From Tubiluchus corallicola (lineage: Eukaryota; Priapulida; Priapulimorpha; Priapulimorphida; Tubiluchidae): a stretch of 37,722 nt of DNA. Positions 1-37,722 of the stretch are shown here, one piece after another. Within the stretch, counting starts at the first letter, position 1, and the number at the start of each line of letters is the position of its first letter. The stretch spans positions 1 to 37,722 of the forward strand of contig JAQGDQ010001504.1 of the NCBI GenBank assembly GCA_030141605.1. The letters are read 5' to 3'. Both the position numbers and the translations under genes were made by a program. The notes beneath the pieces are model-generated. The model was not told where the DNA came from, made no database searches, and worked only from the letters and a program-made list of their open reading frames with translations.

Positions 1-375
1 TAGACATATACATAGACAAAGACATACATATACACATAAACATAGACATACACATACACATAGAGATAGACATGGACATAGACATACACATAGACATAGA
101 CATAGACACATAGACATAGACATACACATAGACATAGACATACACATAGACACATAGACATAGACATACACATAGACATAGACACATAGACATAGACATA
201 GACAGAGACACATAGACATAGACATAGACATAGACATCATGCATATACACATAGACATAGACATTGACATAATAGACACATAGACATAGACATTCACATT
301 GACATAGACTTAGACATAAACATAGACTCATAGACATAGACATAGACACATAGACATAAACATAGACATAGACGT
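1..375. repeat. TAGACA-type hexanucleotide satellite
   Basis: Irregular tandem repeats of CATAGA/TAGACA run from the left edge to about 375, with interspersed ACACATAGA variants. The array continues beyond the window. No coding content is seen. Confidence 0.95.
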
Positions 376-1096
376 AGAACATTTATTTTCTCCAGTTAGT
401 TTAATGTCAAAAGTTTTTTAAATATTAAGTAATTATAATCATGGAGCAGAACAGGGAAGGACCATAGGGTCATCTAGTCTCCTGCCCTTTGTTATAAATA
501 GATTAGTATATTAAAAATTAACGGTGATGCTGCAGATAACAAAAACAAAAACAAATAAGAAAAAAATAATAATAAAAACAGTATAAATGATACAAATTAT
601 CCAAAATGAACTGAAAACAAAAAATAATAAAGTTGGATACCTAAATCTAAACAAAACAATACAATTATTCAGTAATTAGGATTATTATATGTAGCAGTTT
701 CAAATGGGGTCTTATTAACAGGGGAAAATTTTACCAAGGTTAGGGTACGTTTTTGCCAGATCTAGTCATTAGTCATAAGTCATAAGTCATTTATTTCATC
801 TTACACATTTACAATAGTTTCATGTACAATATCTAGTGAAAGGGCCTACAATGGATATAATACAAATAAGAAATACTGCACAGGAAAAGCCTCATACACT
901 GTTCACTTATATACGAAGGTAAATGTGTTGCGGGTAATCAAAAAGCAGGGCTTGTTAGATTGTCCCACACAGTAAAAGAAAAAAAGTAATAGTAATAGTC
1001 TGAAAATTTAAAGTGAATCGTATAGTAAAAAAACATTAGTGCTTAAAATGGAATGATGTAATGAATGAAGCTCATATATGAGATGATATAAAGATA
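376..1096. other. AT-rich stretch, no gene seen
   Basis: No recognisable exon. Around 765-900 there is a repeated ATAAGTCAT followed by TTTATTTCATC and ACAATAG, which resembles the reversed 3' end of a LINE, but I cannot assign a family. Confidence 0.4.
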
Positions 1097-1104
1097 GAAA
1101 GAGA

Positions 1105-1170
<66 letters not shown>

Positions 1171-1206
1171 GAGTGAGAGAGAGAGAGAGAGAGTGAGAGA
1201 GAGAAA

Positions 1207-1249
<43 letters not shown>

Positions 1250-1437
1250 AGAGAAAGAGAAAGAGAGAGAGAGAAGCAAAGAGAGAGAGAGAGAGAAATA
1301 GAGAAACAGATAGAAAGAGAAACAAAGAGAGAGAGAATGAGAAAGAGAGATACAAAGAGAGAGAGAAACAAAGAGAGAGAAAGAGAAACAAAGAGAGAGA
1401 GAGAGAAACAAAGAGAGAGAGAGAGATACAAAGATTA
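1097..1437. repeat. GA microsatellite with interruptions
   Basis: A (GA)n array with GAAACAAA and GATA interruptions toward its right end. It gives long open frames of Ser-Leu or Arg-Glu repeats in several frames, which are artefacts of the dinucleotide repeat. Confidence 0.98.
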
Positions 1438-2966
1438 CTTATGAGCAAGAAATGTACTAGTTTTGCTTAGATCTAATCATAAGAACATCAAAGCAGTTTT
1501 GGAAACACAACAAAGATTAAGAGACCTTTATTTTGCACAAAAGAAAAAAAACATTTGCGTGCTTGAAAACCAAACCCATTCATAGTCCATAAGTCAGCAT
1601 AGTTAAAACTACGTTATGATGCTTCACAGTAGAAAGTACTGTCAAGGACTTTTGTTTGTTAAATTACCAAAATAGCCTGTTCTTACTTGTAAGGTGGCGA
1701 CATCTGGCTTCAATATTTGCATCCTAGTCAATTTCCGGTCATTCAAGTTTCAATGTGTTCAAGTGATGACGTGTTTCTGTGTAACTCACGATTTAATGCC
1801 AACGATGTATGTAAATTTTATTTAGTTATTTACTGTAAGTCTCTCATTAATTTCATTTAATCGTAATCGATCTTTTGATAAGAAATGAATTAGTTTATTA
1901 AAGGAAATTATATATCTCGTTTCAGATAAAATATATAATTTTGGGTAATGGCATCTCAGTGTCAGATATGAAGTAAATGACGAAGGGGCATGTGATGTGA
2001 AGATAGTATGCAAACAATAAACTATTATGCTAAGCAATAAATGATGACTTTGTTTGTCACCGTAAAGCCCAAACAAGTACCTAAAATTTGTTTATATGTC
2101 AATTTCTTGCTTTTTATAAAAACGAACGCTAAATATATTAGGCTTTTATATTCTAGCATCAAATTATCAAGAAAATGTTCAAGAAATACTAAAAATCTAA
2201 TTTTATAACCAAGTACCCACTTTTCTGCCTAGAAACTAGTACTACAATTCTAAAAAGAACTGTATTTTCAAACTCTAATAGCAGCTCGTAGAAGCATTCA
2301 TTTCGCTTCGAACCGAGATGTGTGCAGTTGCTAAGTGTTTTGTAGAAATGCGACAAAAACAGCGATTTTCTCAGCTTACAAATAACATAGAGCACATAAC
2401 ATAATAAAATGATCCTCATGAAATGGAGATTCAGGAGAAGTGACAAAAAACAATGGCTGAGTTTAGCAGCGATTTTCTCAAGATTATGTTTTTCAATGTG
2501 CAGCCTGCACCTCAATTTTAACGTGGATTATCTCAGCTTTGAAACAACATAGAGTGATGAACTTGGTATCAAAATGATCTTCGTGAAATGGGGATTCCGG
2601 ATATGTGAATAACTAGAAAAGCTTAACTGCTGACCTATGGACGATTTTGCTATGCAAGCACACATTTCATATAAAATATGCAACCATATACCTAATTGTG
2701 CGAGATTCGCTAATGCCAGGTACATGAACTCGAATGTACACGTTACCCGAACTGCCTTCACATCCAGCTGTTGTGCATCGATACTTTGCACTTTGCCTGC
2801 AAAATTAAACGAAATTTAACTCTAAGCTGAAGCCAATTAAACAGCAAAACTAAACAAAATCACCAAAAATGCAACATGACTTACAACTTCAGCTAAAAAT
2901 CAGTTGCCAATATTAAATAAATTTAAAAGAACGCTACTGATAAAATTTAGACAAAAAGATAATTAC
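1438..2966. other. MCMDC2 intron 5 sequence, no further exon recognised
   Basis: AT-rich. The next MCMDC2 exon should lie at lower coordinates, but I found no family-like segment here or in the satellite to its left. Two related segments at about 2340-2470 and 2520-2640 (TCTCAGCTT..AACATAGAG..ATGATC) suggest an old local duplication. Confidence 0.4.
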
Positions 2967-7152
<4,186 letters not shown>

Positions 7153-9385
7153 GTGTCATACAGGCTCTATCACATAATCAATAAAATTTATACTAAAGGC
7201 ACATTAACAAGTAAGTCTGCTTTAAACTGCAAGTTAGTTTAAACATAATTTATTATAGGATTGGATCAGACAGTTTGAACAACATGATTTAGGATCATCA
7301 CCATAACAGACTTTATACACTATTTACAAGAACATTTACAAGACTCATTCACAACGGTGACCCCGCATAGGGAAAAACTGGGAAGAAGAAGAAGCTCAAG
7401 TGAGTGAGCCAGTGCCCAAGTGTTTGAATGGTCATGCCTAATTTGTCCCCAGTAGAGAATAGAAAGTCATACCCACCAACCAAAATTGTGACTAAACCCA
7501 AAACTTCCATATGCAGGAAAACCTTTGCAGATGCACCTAAAAAGTTTTTAGTTATATGTCACAGGTCAAAAATCAAAGTGCCATACCAAGTTTTGCTAAG
7601 TATTTAACTTTCAAGTAGTTTGAAGATCAAAATGTCTAAGACTGCGCATCTCGTATCGATAATCCCCGACGAGAATAGTTGTTTCGTTTTACCAAAATGC
7701 AAGATACGTATTTGTTTTGTTGTCTGGTACTTTTACCAACGTACAGTTTAATAACAAAATCAACACACTATAGTCTATTTAGTGTTATCCTATTTACTGA
7801 GCAGATATCCATTGGTGTAATATTGAACACACACTTTCGTAACAAGTTGTAAGCCCAAAGAAAGTATACGAGCACAGATTCTTGCTAGAAAAAATACCTT
7901 ACAAAAAGGAACAAAGAGCAAATAATAAACAAGATCGTCATTATGACATAATTATATCAGGACATTACATCGTCCACCTTTTGCCGACAAACAGTACGTT
8001 TTTTGCTACTCTTCACATTAAAGTATCTTTCAAAATTAGAGATATTCCACTGAGGTCGTTTCGTGTAAAATCTATCCATCAGGGCAATCTATCTACCCTG
8101 GTTTCTTTAATGGTTGAATTGGTTAAATAATAAGCTTTAATAAGTGGACTGTCTCCATGTGATCTCAAAGCATGACCCATACGGTCAATCAATCAATTTA
8201 TTTCACTCCAGCAATAAAAATACAATACATCAACATACGGTTAAGTCTTCTGCGTTTTATCTTCCTGATTCATTTTTCTCCCTATAACTTTTGGCCATTT
8301 TTCTCCCTATTACTTATAACTTTTGGCCATTTTATCTGCAATAATGATTTGTATAAAAGTCGCTACATTTTTGTATTCAAAGCGTTCGCCAGTAAAGCAA
8401 AAAGTAGGCAAGCGAGTTTATCTTTCGCGAGTCCGCAAAGTGTCTTGTAAAGTACCTTCAAGCAAGCCAAAAGCACATGGCCTCAAGGCGCAAAAACGCT
8501 CAAGCAGATACATGGGAAATGTCTTTTCATGATATTTGGCCTCGAGTCTTAGTGGTCGGCAGACCACTAACCATAGGTCATGTAGTACATTGGTTACTAT
8601 TATTATCATTTTATTTATTATTATTATTATTATTATTATCATCAACTTTGGGGTCGCAGGCTAGTCCAAAAACTATTTTTAAAAAAATTAATGCTCTTTT
8701 CATGAAAACTATGCAAGTAGGTCTTGTTCCTCAGTCTCTCATTACATTATTTTGTTCTGGAAAGTGAAACAGGGTTTTCCCGCTCTAAATGCGGTAACCC
8801 AGTGCTTGATTTTCCATAAAAATGCGTGTTGTTCTGTAGTGTACACCCCCGAAAGCGGAATCGCTATTCATTTTACATCGAGTCTCCTTAGATACCTATT
8901 AAATTGCAATACTGGTTGCTAAAAAACGGGTGCAACCTCTCATGAATGAATTAATGAAATAATCGCTCATTGTTCAATAATTTCTCGAATAGTAAGTGAA
9001 AATTAATAAATGAGAACAATAACAAATCACTCATGGGGTCACGATATAGGGTTCTGGAAAGTGGTCAACGTCATCAAAAGGTGGGAACCACTGATGTAGT
9101 ATAATCCCAAAAATAATAATAACCTACATTGTGTTCAGCAATAATTACTTTTCAAGTGATAAGATCAGTTTTACCAGTTTATTTTTTTTTATTTTATTAT
9201 ACTGTAGCTGTTTAGTAGGATCTGATTCACTTTATTATAGATTTGTGTTTATTAAAGCTATTCAATTTATGAAAAGATAATTGCTTGTGGCTTAAACATA
9301 ATGAGCTCAAACAATAATGACCTGTTTTTCATAATTGTGCTGTTCTCTCATCTCAATTTTATTCTGTATTTTAAATTTATGAGAC
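7153..9385. other. Region upstream of MCMDC2; no further gene seen
   Basis: This should hold the MCMDC2 promoter, but I see no convincing core element. It contains an RTE-like 3' tail fragment (7338-7392), a short duplication (CTATAACTTTTGGCCATTTT at 8282-8340), an (ATT)n run (8600-8640) and, near 9070-9100, a GTGGGAACCACTG end typical of hAT-type elements with no partner found. An 82-codon open frame at 7882-8130 has no recognisable similarity. Confidence 0.4.
7338..7392 (+). mobile_element. RTE-like LINE 3' tail fragment
   Basis: AGACTCATTCACAACGG..GACCCCGCATAGGG followed by GAAGAAGAAG is nearly identical to the end of the fragment at 11965-12018. Only the tail is present. Confidence 0.75.
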
Positions 9386-9754
9386 TGTTGTGTTTTGTTT
9401 CTCTCGGAAGGCTCGTAGAGAAAACCAGAAAACACGCCGTCAAATAAAACTAGTTTATTTAGAGAGAATTCTACAACACAAAAGTATGAAGGAACGAGAA
9501 ACGATTATTGTAAACGTGAAAATCTGGAAAACGTTTGTGTATCTGAAAAATAATGTAAGTATACAAGAAAATGTGTAAGCATACGTTCGTGCGAGATCTG
9601 CGCGTGTCGGCAGCCTGCTTTGCCTTATATAGCGCACTAAAGAAACTTCCAGAACTAATGTTCCAGAACATTCCAGACGGTAAGGCGGTAATTCCAACAG
9701 AACATTCTACAATGTTCCATGTAATGCTAATAGATGCCAGCAATCTCCACAACA
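9386..9754 (+). mobile_element. Solo LTR with 5-bp target duplication
   Basis: A 369-bp element starting TGTTGTG and ending CACAACA, flanked on both sides by GAGAC. The TG..CA ends, the 5-bp duplication and an internal CTTATATA box identify an LTR left after recombination. No internal retrovirus-like region is adjacent. A related copy lies at 17960-18704. Confidence 0.85.
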
Positions 9755-10180
9755 GAGACGCAGCTCTATCTTACTTACTAATGAATTTAAAACCATCAAA
9801 GAAAAGTCAAGTCTATAAATAAACATCAACTTGCTTTTTATTAAAGGTGTAGTAGTTCTACAGTATGACAAAATAAATCAATGAACATCACACGACAAAA
9901 AAAGAAAAGCAAGATGGCAGCTCATCACTCAAATGAAAATGGTACAAAATATACGAGACTCTTGTAAAATTGGACGGATAGTTTTTTGAAAATGACATGC
10001 TCACCTGATGTACACATTAACATTTAGATCAGTCTGTTAGACTCGATCAGGTGACCCATGTTCTAGTTGGTAAGTCATCCAGTCAGTCTCTCTATTACTC
10101 AGTTATAATCAATCAGTCATGCAATTTATCACACAGCAATTTCACCTGTGAATGATTTAGTGTTTCGCTCTATTGTATGT

Positions 10181-10518
10181 TAGGGGTGAGTATTGTCTAC
10201 CACAAGGCGAATTCGAATCGAGCTTGAAAGATTTTCGAACAAGTTTTCGAACCGCCAGTGAAAAGTGATCTTTCAAAGATCGTGCATGTTGCTCGATTTT
10301 GCTCTGCAGTAAAACCACTGATAATTTGTTTAAAATTGTGTACATAAATCATAGCTAAATTGTGCTAATTGCACGATGTTACAAACGTTTTAATGATAAC
10401 GAATGTATGTGGTTGAAGTGCTGAATCTATAATATTAGGTTCACATCGAATTCGAGCAACAAAACTCGTTCGAATCGAATTCGAATGCTCGAACTCGAAC
10501 GTTTGATGCTCACCCCTA
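10181..10518. mobile_element. hAT-like MITE
   Basis: Ends TAGGGGTGAGTAT and ATGCTCACCCCTA form an inverted pair. The interior is rich in CGAATTCGA-type palindromes. The 8-bp flanks (TTGTATGT / CCGTACAT) match only partly, so the target duplication is decayed or absent. Confidence 0.65.
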
Positions 10519-10757
10519 CCGTACATGCACAAACGATAATAATTTATACACGTGGAGAACAACATCACAGAGTGCTTCTGTTCGTGAAACACGTTAAAAA
10601 ATTTTAGAATTAACGGCAAATTATTCAATAAAAACAAAAATGATTCAAAATGCCAAACCTACAACACGAGTAGCCAATTTTTCGATAAGTTCTTACATCA
10701 TTCGTACAAATAATGCTAAAACGTAGTATAATTACTCTAAAGTCTAGAATTCTAGAT

Positions 10758-11190
10758 CAGGGGTGTGCAAATTATCTGACTAGCCGGGCCACATTAAACA
10801 TTCCCGCAATTCCTGTGGGCCACAGGCAGTTTGATCAAGGAGCCAAGTACAGTAGGACCTAATAACGATTTTTTTGCATCCGATTTGCGCACATCATTAC
10901 TACTGCACTACTACACTCAAGAAACTATTTTAGAAGTTATTAAAATTTATATTAAAAACCATATATTTCGTCATGTCCGACAGGGACATTAAGTGATAAT
11001 GGTCTTGTAAGGGCTAATGCCATCTCATCTAGAGGAAAAAACTACCCGCACTATCTTTGTGATATTGGCACAGACTTCAGCTGGATTGCGTGGGCCGCAC
11101 TTTCATTATGTTGACAAACCTCTTCGCGGGCCGCACAAGATCTCTCGGCGCGCCGCAAGTGGCCCGCGGACCGCAGTTTGCACACCCCTG
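10758..11190 (-). mobile_element. hAT MITE, family A copy 1
   Basis: A 433-bp element with 14-bp inverted ends CAGGGGTGTGCAAA / TTTGCACACCCCTG and a perfect 8-bp target duplication TTCTAGAT. It contains a GC-rich CGGGCCGC section near one end. It is inverted relative to the copies at 27040 and 31548. No transposase is encoded. Confidence 0.93.
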
Positions 11191-11580
11191 TTCTAGATTG
11201 TTTTGCAAAACAGTTTAACAAACAACAAAGCGAAAAATAGTAAATATCAACAACACGTTTGCAGCTAGTGGTTGGATTTTCTGACATTAACTGGGCATAA
11301 CCAATTATGAAGAAAAAAAATTCAGAATTTTTTTAAACTGGCAGAAAACTCAAGTGCCAAAAACTTTATTTTCCAAAATTGTCTTTTGAGCAAATATATT
11401 ATAGACTATTTTACAGGCTTTTTATGCAAAAATACGAATTGAGAGCAAATTTTGCCCATCATGGAAAAACGTTTTTATTATCATCATCATCATAATAAAA
11501 ATATAATATGATGATTTCCACTCATTTCAGTTCTCTTGTAATTATATTACAATATATGGTGTTGCAAGAATAGCCCAACT

Positions 11581-12018
11581 CAGTGCCGGTCCCAAGCCCG
11601 GATAAATAGGGAGGGTTAGGGTCAGGAAGGGCATCCGCCTGTAAAAACTGCGCCGAAACCTTCTATGAATGAGTCCACAAAGAAGTGGTCAGACCCACTC
11701 TAATCTATGGGCTGGAAGCAGCTTCTCTAAAGAAGACAGAAGAGAAGAAAATGGGTGTGGTGGAGATGAGGATGTTGAGATGGATGGTGGAAATAACAAG
11801 AAGAGATAAAATTAGAAATAATAATATCAGAGGAACAGTAAAAGTAGTGGAAGCCTCGCAAGATTGCGATGGTATGGACACCTGAAAAGAAGAGTCGGTG
11901 AAGATCATGTGGGAAGGGAAGACATAAATGAAGAGATGATCAACAACAGGAATGCGTGGAGAAGACTCATTCACAACGGCGACCCCGCATAGGGAAAAGC
12001 TGAGAAGAAGAAGAAGAT
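11581..12018 (+). mobile_element. RTE-type LINE, degraded 3' fragment
   Basis: Codes for pieces typical of the region after the reverse transcriptase in RTE-like LINEs: PTLIYGLEAAS, EMRMLRWM, TRRDKIRNNNIRGTVKV, then after a frameshift RWYGHLKRRVG and an end NAWRRLIHNGDPA followed by GAAGAAGAAG. A GTCAGGAAGGGCATCCG motif, common in such elements, lies at the left. Internal deletion and frame breaks make it inactive. Confidence 0.8.
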
Positions 12019-12269
12019 ACAGTGTTGCAAGAATCTATAACAGGTATTTTAAAACAGGCTAAACTCGTTAACAGTGACGTTAATGACGTTATTTAAAATA
12101 AAATATAATGAGGACAGCCCACACAACCAAAATAGGTTTGTTGGAATCAGCTTATGCACACGTAATAACGATAAAGATTACACAAAGTTTCAATAACTAT
12201 ATAACCAACAGAAGCAGAAACGAAAATTCGGCCCCTCACATCTTATCCGTACTGCACGGTGGATGAATC
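12019..12269 (-). other. TTC26: Presumed TTC26 3' untranslated region
   Basis: Downstream of the stop codon on the minus strand. I see no clear AATAAA in this stretch; the nearest clear one on this strand is near 11474, beyond the RTE fragment. The cleavage site is therefore unresolved. Confidence 0.4.
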
Positions 12270-36730
<24,461 letters not shown>

Positions 36731-37336
36731 CTGTAAATTAAATATTAAGTCTCAAATTTCGATTCAAATGTCGAGGGAAAAATGAAGTTTTTATCAAGTG
36801 ATGGACGATTAAGCAGATTAGTTGAATCAACGCAAATCTCATCCGGATAAATCAAATATAAAATAAAAATGCTAGTACAGTATCAACACTCTCTTATCAA
36901 CTAGAAAAACATTTTTATTATATTTGCACCTGTTTCTTAATTACTCAGGTAAAGTTCTCAGCCTCCTACACGACTATAACTATCAAAATAAAAATTTTGG
37001 TAGACAAAACCTGTTACAAAGAATATTTTGCATTCCTCCAAATACATTCGAAAGAAAAAAAGCTTTGCTAAATTTAGTCAACTTCTTCCGAAGGGTATGT
37101 AAATTTATTTACTATTTCTGATCCGCAAAATTGATATATTGTCCTAACTTGTTACGGTCAAATGCTGGCATACTTGGGCACCTTATTGCCATGACGATAA
37201 GATTTAGATTTTTAGATTTTTCACAAAAATGAGTGCTTTTTTCTCTGCACTGACGATGACTGATTTGCTTTAAAGTTTAGACAACTTGTTTTACTCGGTT
37301 AAAACAAGGATTAGAATCATTAGTTTTCTGATATGT
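36731..37336. other. TTC26 intron; exon-like open segment on the plus strand
   Basis: The next upstream TTC26 exon is not here. A plus-strand open segment at about 36948-37095 (containing FGRQNLLQRIFCIPP and KKALLNLVNFFRR) lies between TTACTCAG and GGGTATGT, but matches nothing I recognise. Confidence 0.25.
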
Positions 37337-37405
37337 TAAGGGCAAAAGGGGCGCGCGCGGGGGGGCGGGGGCGCGGCAAGCAAGGGGCAAGGGGGGGCGG
37401 GGTGG
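37337..37405. other. G-rich block
   Basis: GGGGCGCGCGCGGGGGGGCG and following runs of G on the plus strand are strongly unlike the AT-rich surroundings. The block has G-quadruplex potential and borders the inverted CACCA array. Confidence 0.7.
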
Positions 37406-37722
37406 GTGGTGTGTTGCAGTGTGGTGTTATGGTGTGGTGCTGTGCGGTGTGATGTGGTGGAGTATTATGGTGTGGGTGGTGTGGTGTGGTGAGTGGGTGG
37501 TGCAGTGGTATGGTGTGGTGTGATGTGGTGGAGTGGTATGGTGTGGTGCAGTGCGGTGTGGTGGTATTGTGTGGTGCAGTGTGGTGCGATGAGGTGGAGT
37601 GGTATGGTGTGGTGTGATGAGGTGGAGTGGTGTGGTGTGGGTTGTGTGTTGATTTGTGCACAAAATTCTTTTTGTGGGGTTTGGCTAGTTATTATTATTA
37701 TTATCATTATTATTATTATTAT
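37400..37722 (-). repeat. CACCA-rich satellite, inverted copy at window edge
   Basis: The reverse complement of 34605-34948, including the AACTAGCCAAACCCCACAAA leader and the AAT array, with about one 15-base deletion and few substitutions. It continues past the right edge. Confidence 0.93.

Noticed and set aside
7882-8130. An 82-codon open frame upstream of MCMDC2
   Set aside because: No recognisable similarity, no splice or regulatory support; length is compatible with chance.

Overview
This is AT-rich nuclear DNA from an animal. Both genes are broken into short exons with GT-AG introns of 0.17-5.3 kb, and the rest is filled with microsatellites, minisatellites and many short non-autonomous transposons. 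I cannot name the species. The genes are conserved across animals, and the repeat mix (tRNA-derived and 5S-derived SINEs, Helitrons, hAT, pogo/Tigger-like and piggyBac-like MITEs, an RTE-type LINE) would fit many invertebrates.

Two protein-coding genes are recognisable, both on the minus strand and both partial. Positions 12270-36730 hold the last ten exons of the intraflagellar-transport gene IFT56/TTC26: 1,050 coding bases, or 349 residues plus stop, about the C-terminal 60% of the protein. Its first exons lie beyond the right edge. Every exon border keeps phase and joins into one open frame matching the family. Positions 2967-7152 hold the first five coding exons of an MCMDC2 homologue, an MCM-like meiotic recombination protein; the rest lies beyond the left edge. 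The two genes lie head to tail, about 5.1 kb apart. They do not share a known pathway (cilium building versus meiotic repair), so the adjacency looks incidental.

Layout from left to right: a TAGACA-type hexamer array (1-375); two long GA microsatellites (1097-1437, 3177-3640); MCMDC2 exons 5 to 1 with a tRNA-derived SINE and a 5S-derived SINE-like element in intron 2; an intergenic region with a solo LTR, hAT-type MITEs and an RTE fragment; then TTC26, whose introns carry Helitrons, Tigger-like, hAT-like and piggyBac-like MITEs, SINEs, minisatellites and a nested LTR/hAT insertion. The right end has a CACCA-rich satellite that recurs as a near-identical inverted copy at the window edge.

The most unusual structure is at 6452-6804. 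The 3' end of MCMDC2 exon 2, with its splice donor, is repeated eight times in a 44-bp tandem array. Each intronic unit has an AG and a GTAAGT framing 18 nt that would add six residues in frame, so the array looks like a bank of potential microexons. Two further leads are a promoter-like cluster (CCAAT, two E-boxes, CRE, paired YY1-like sites) inside TTC26 with open splice donors on both sides, and a head-to-tail Helitron junction.
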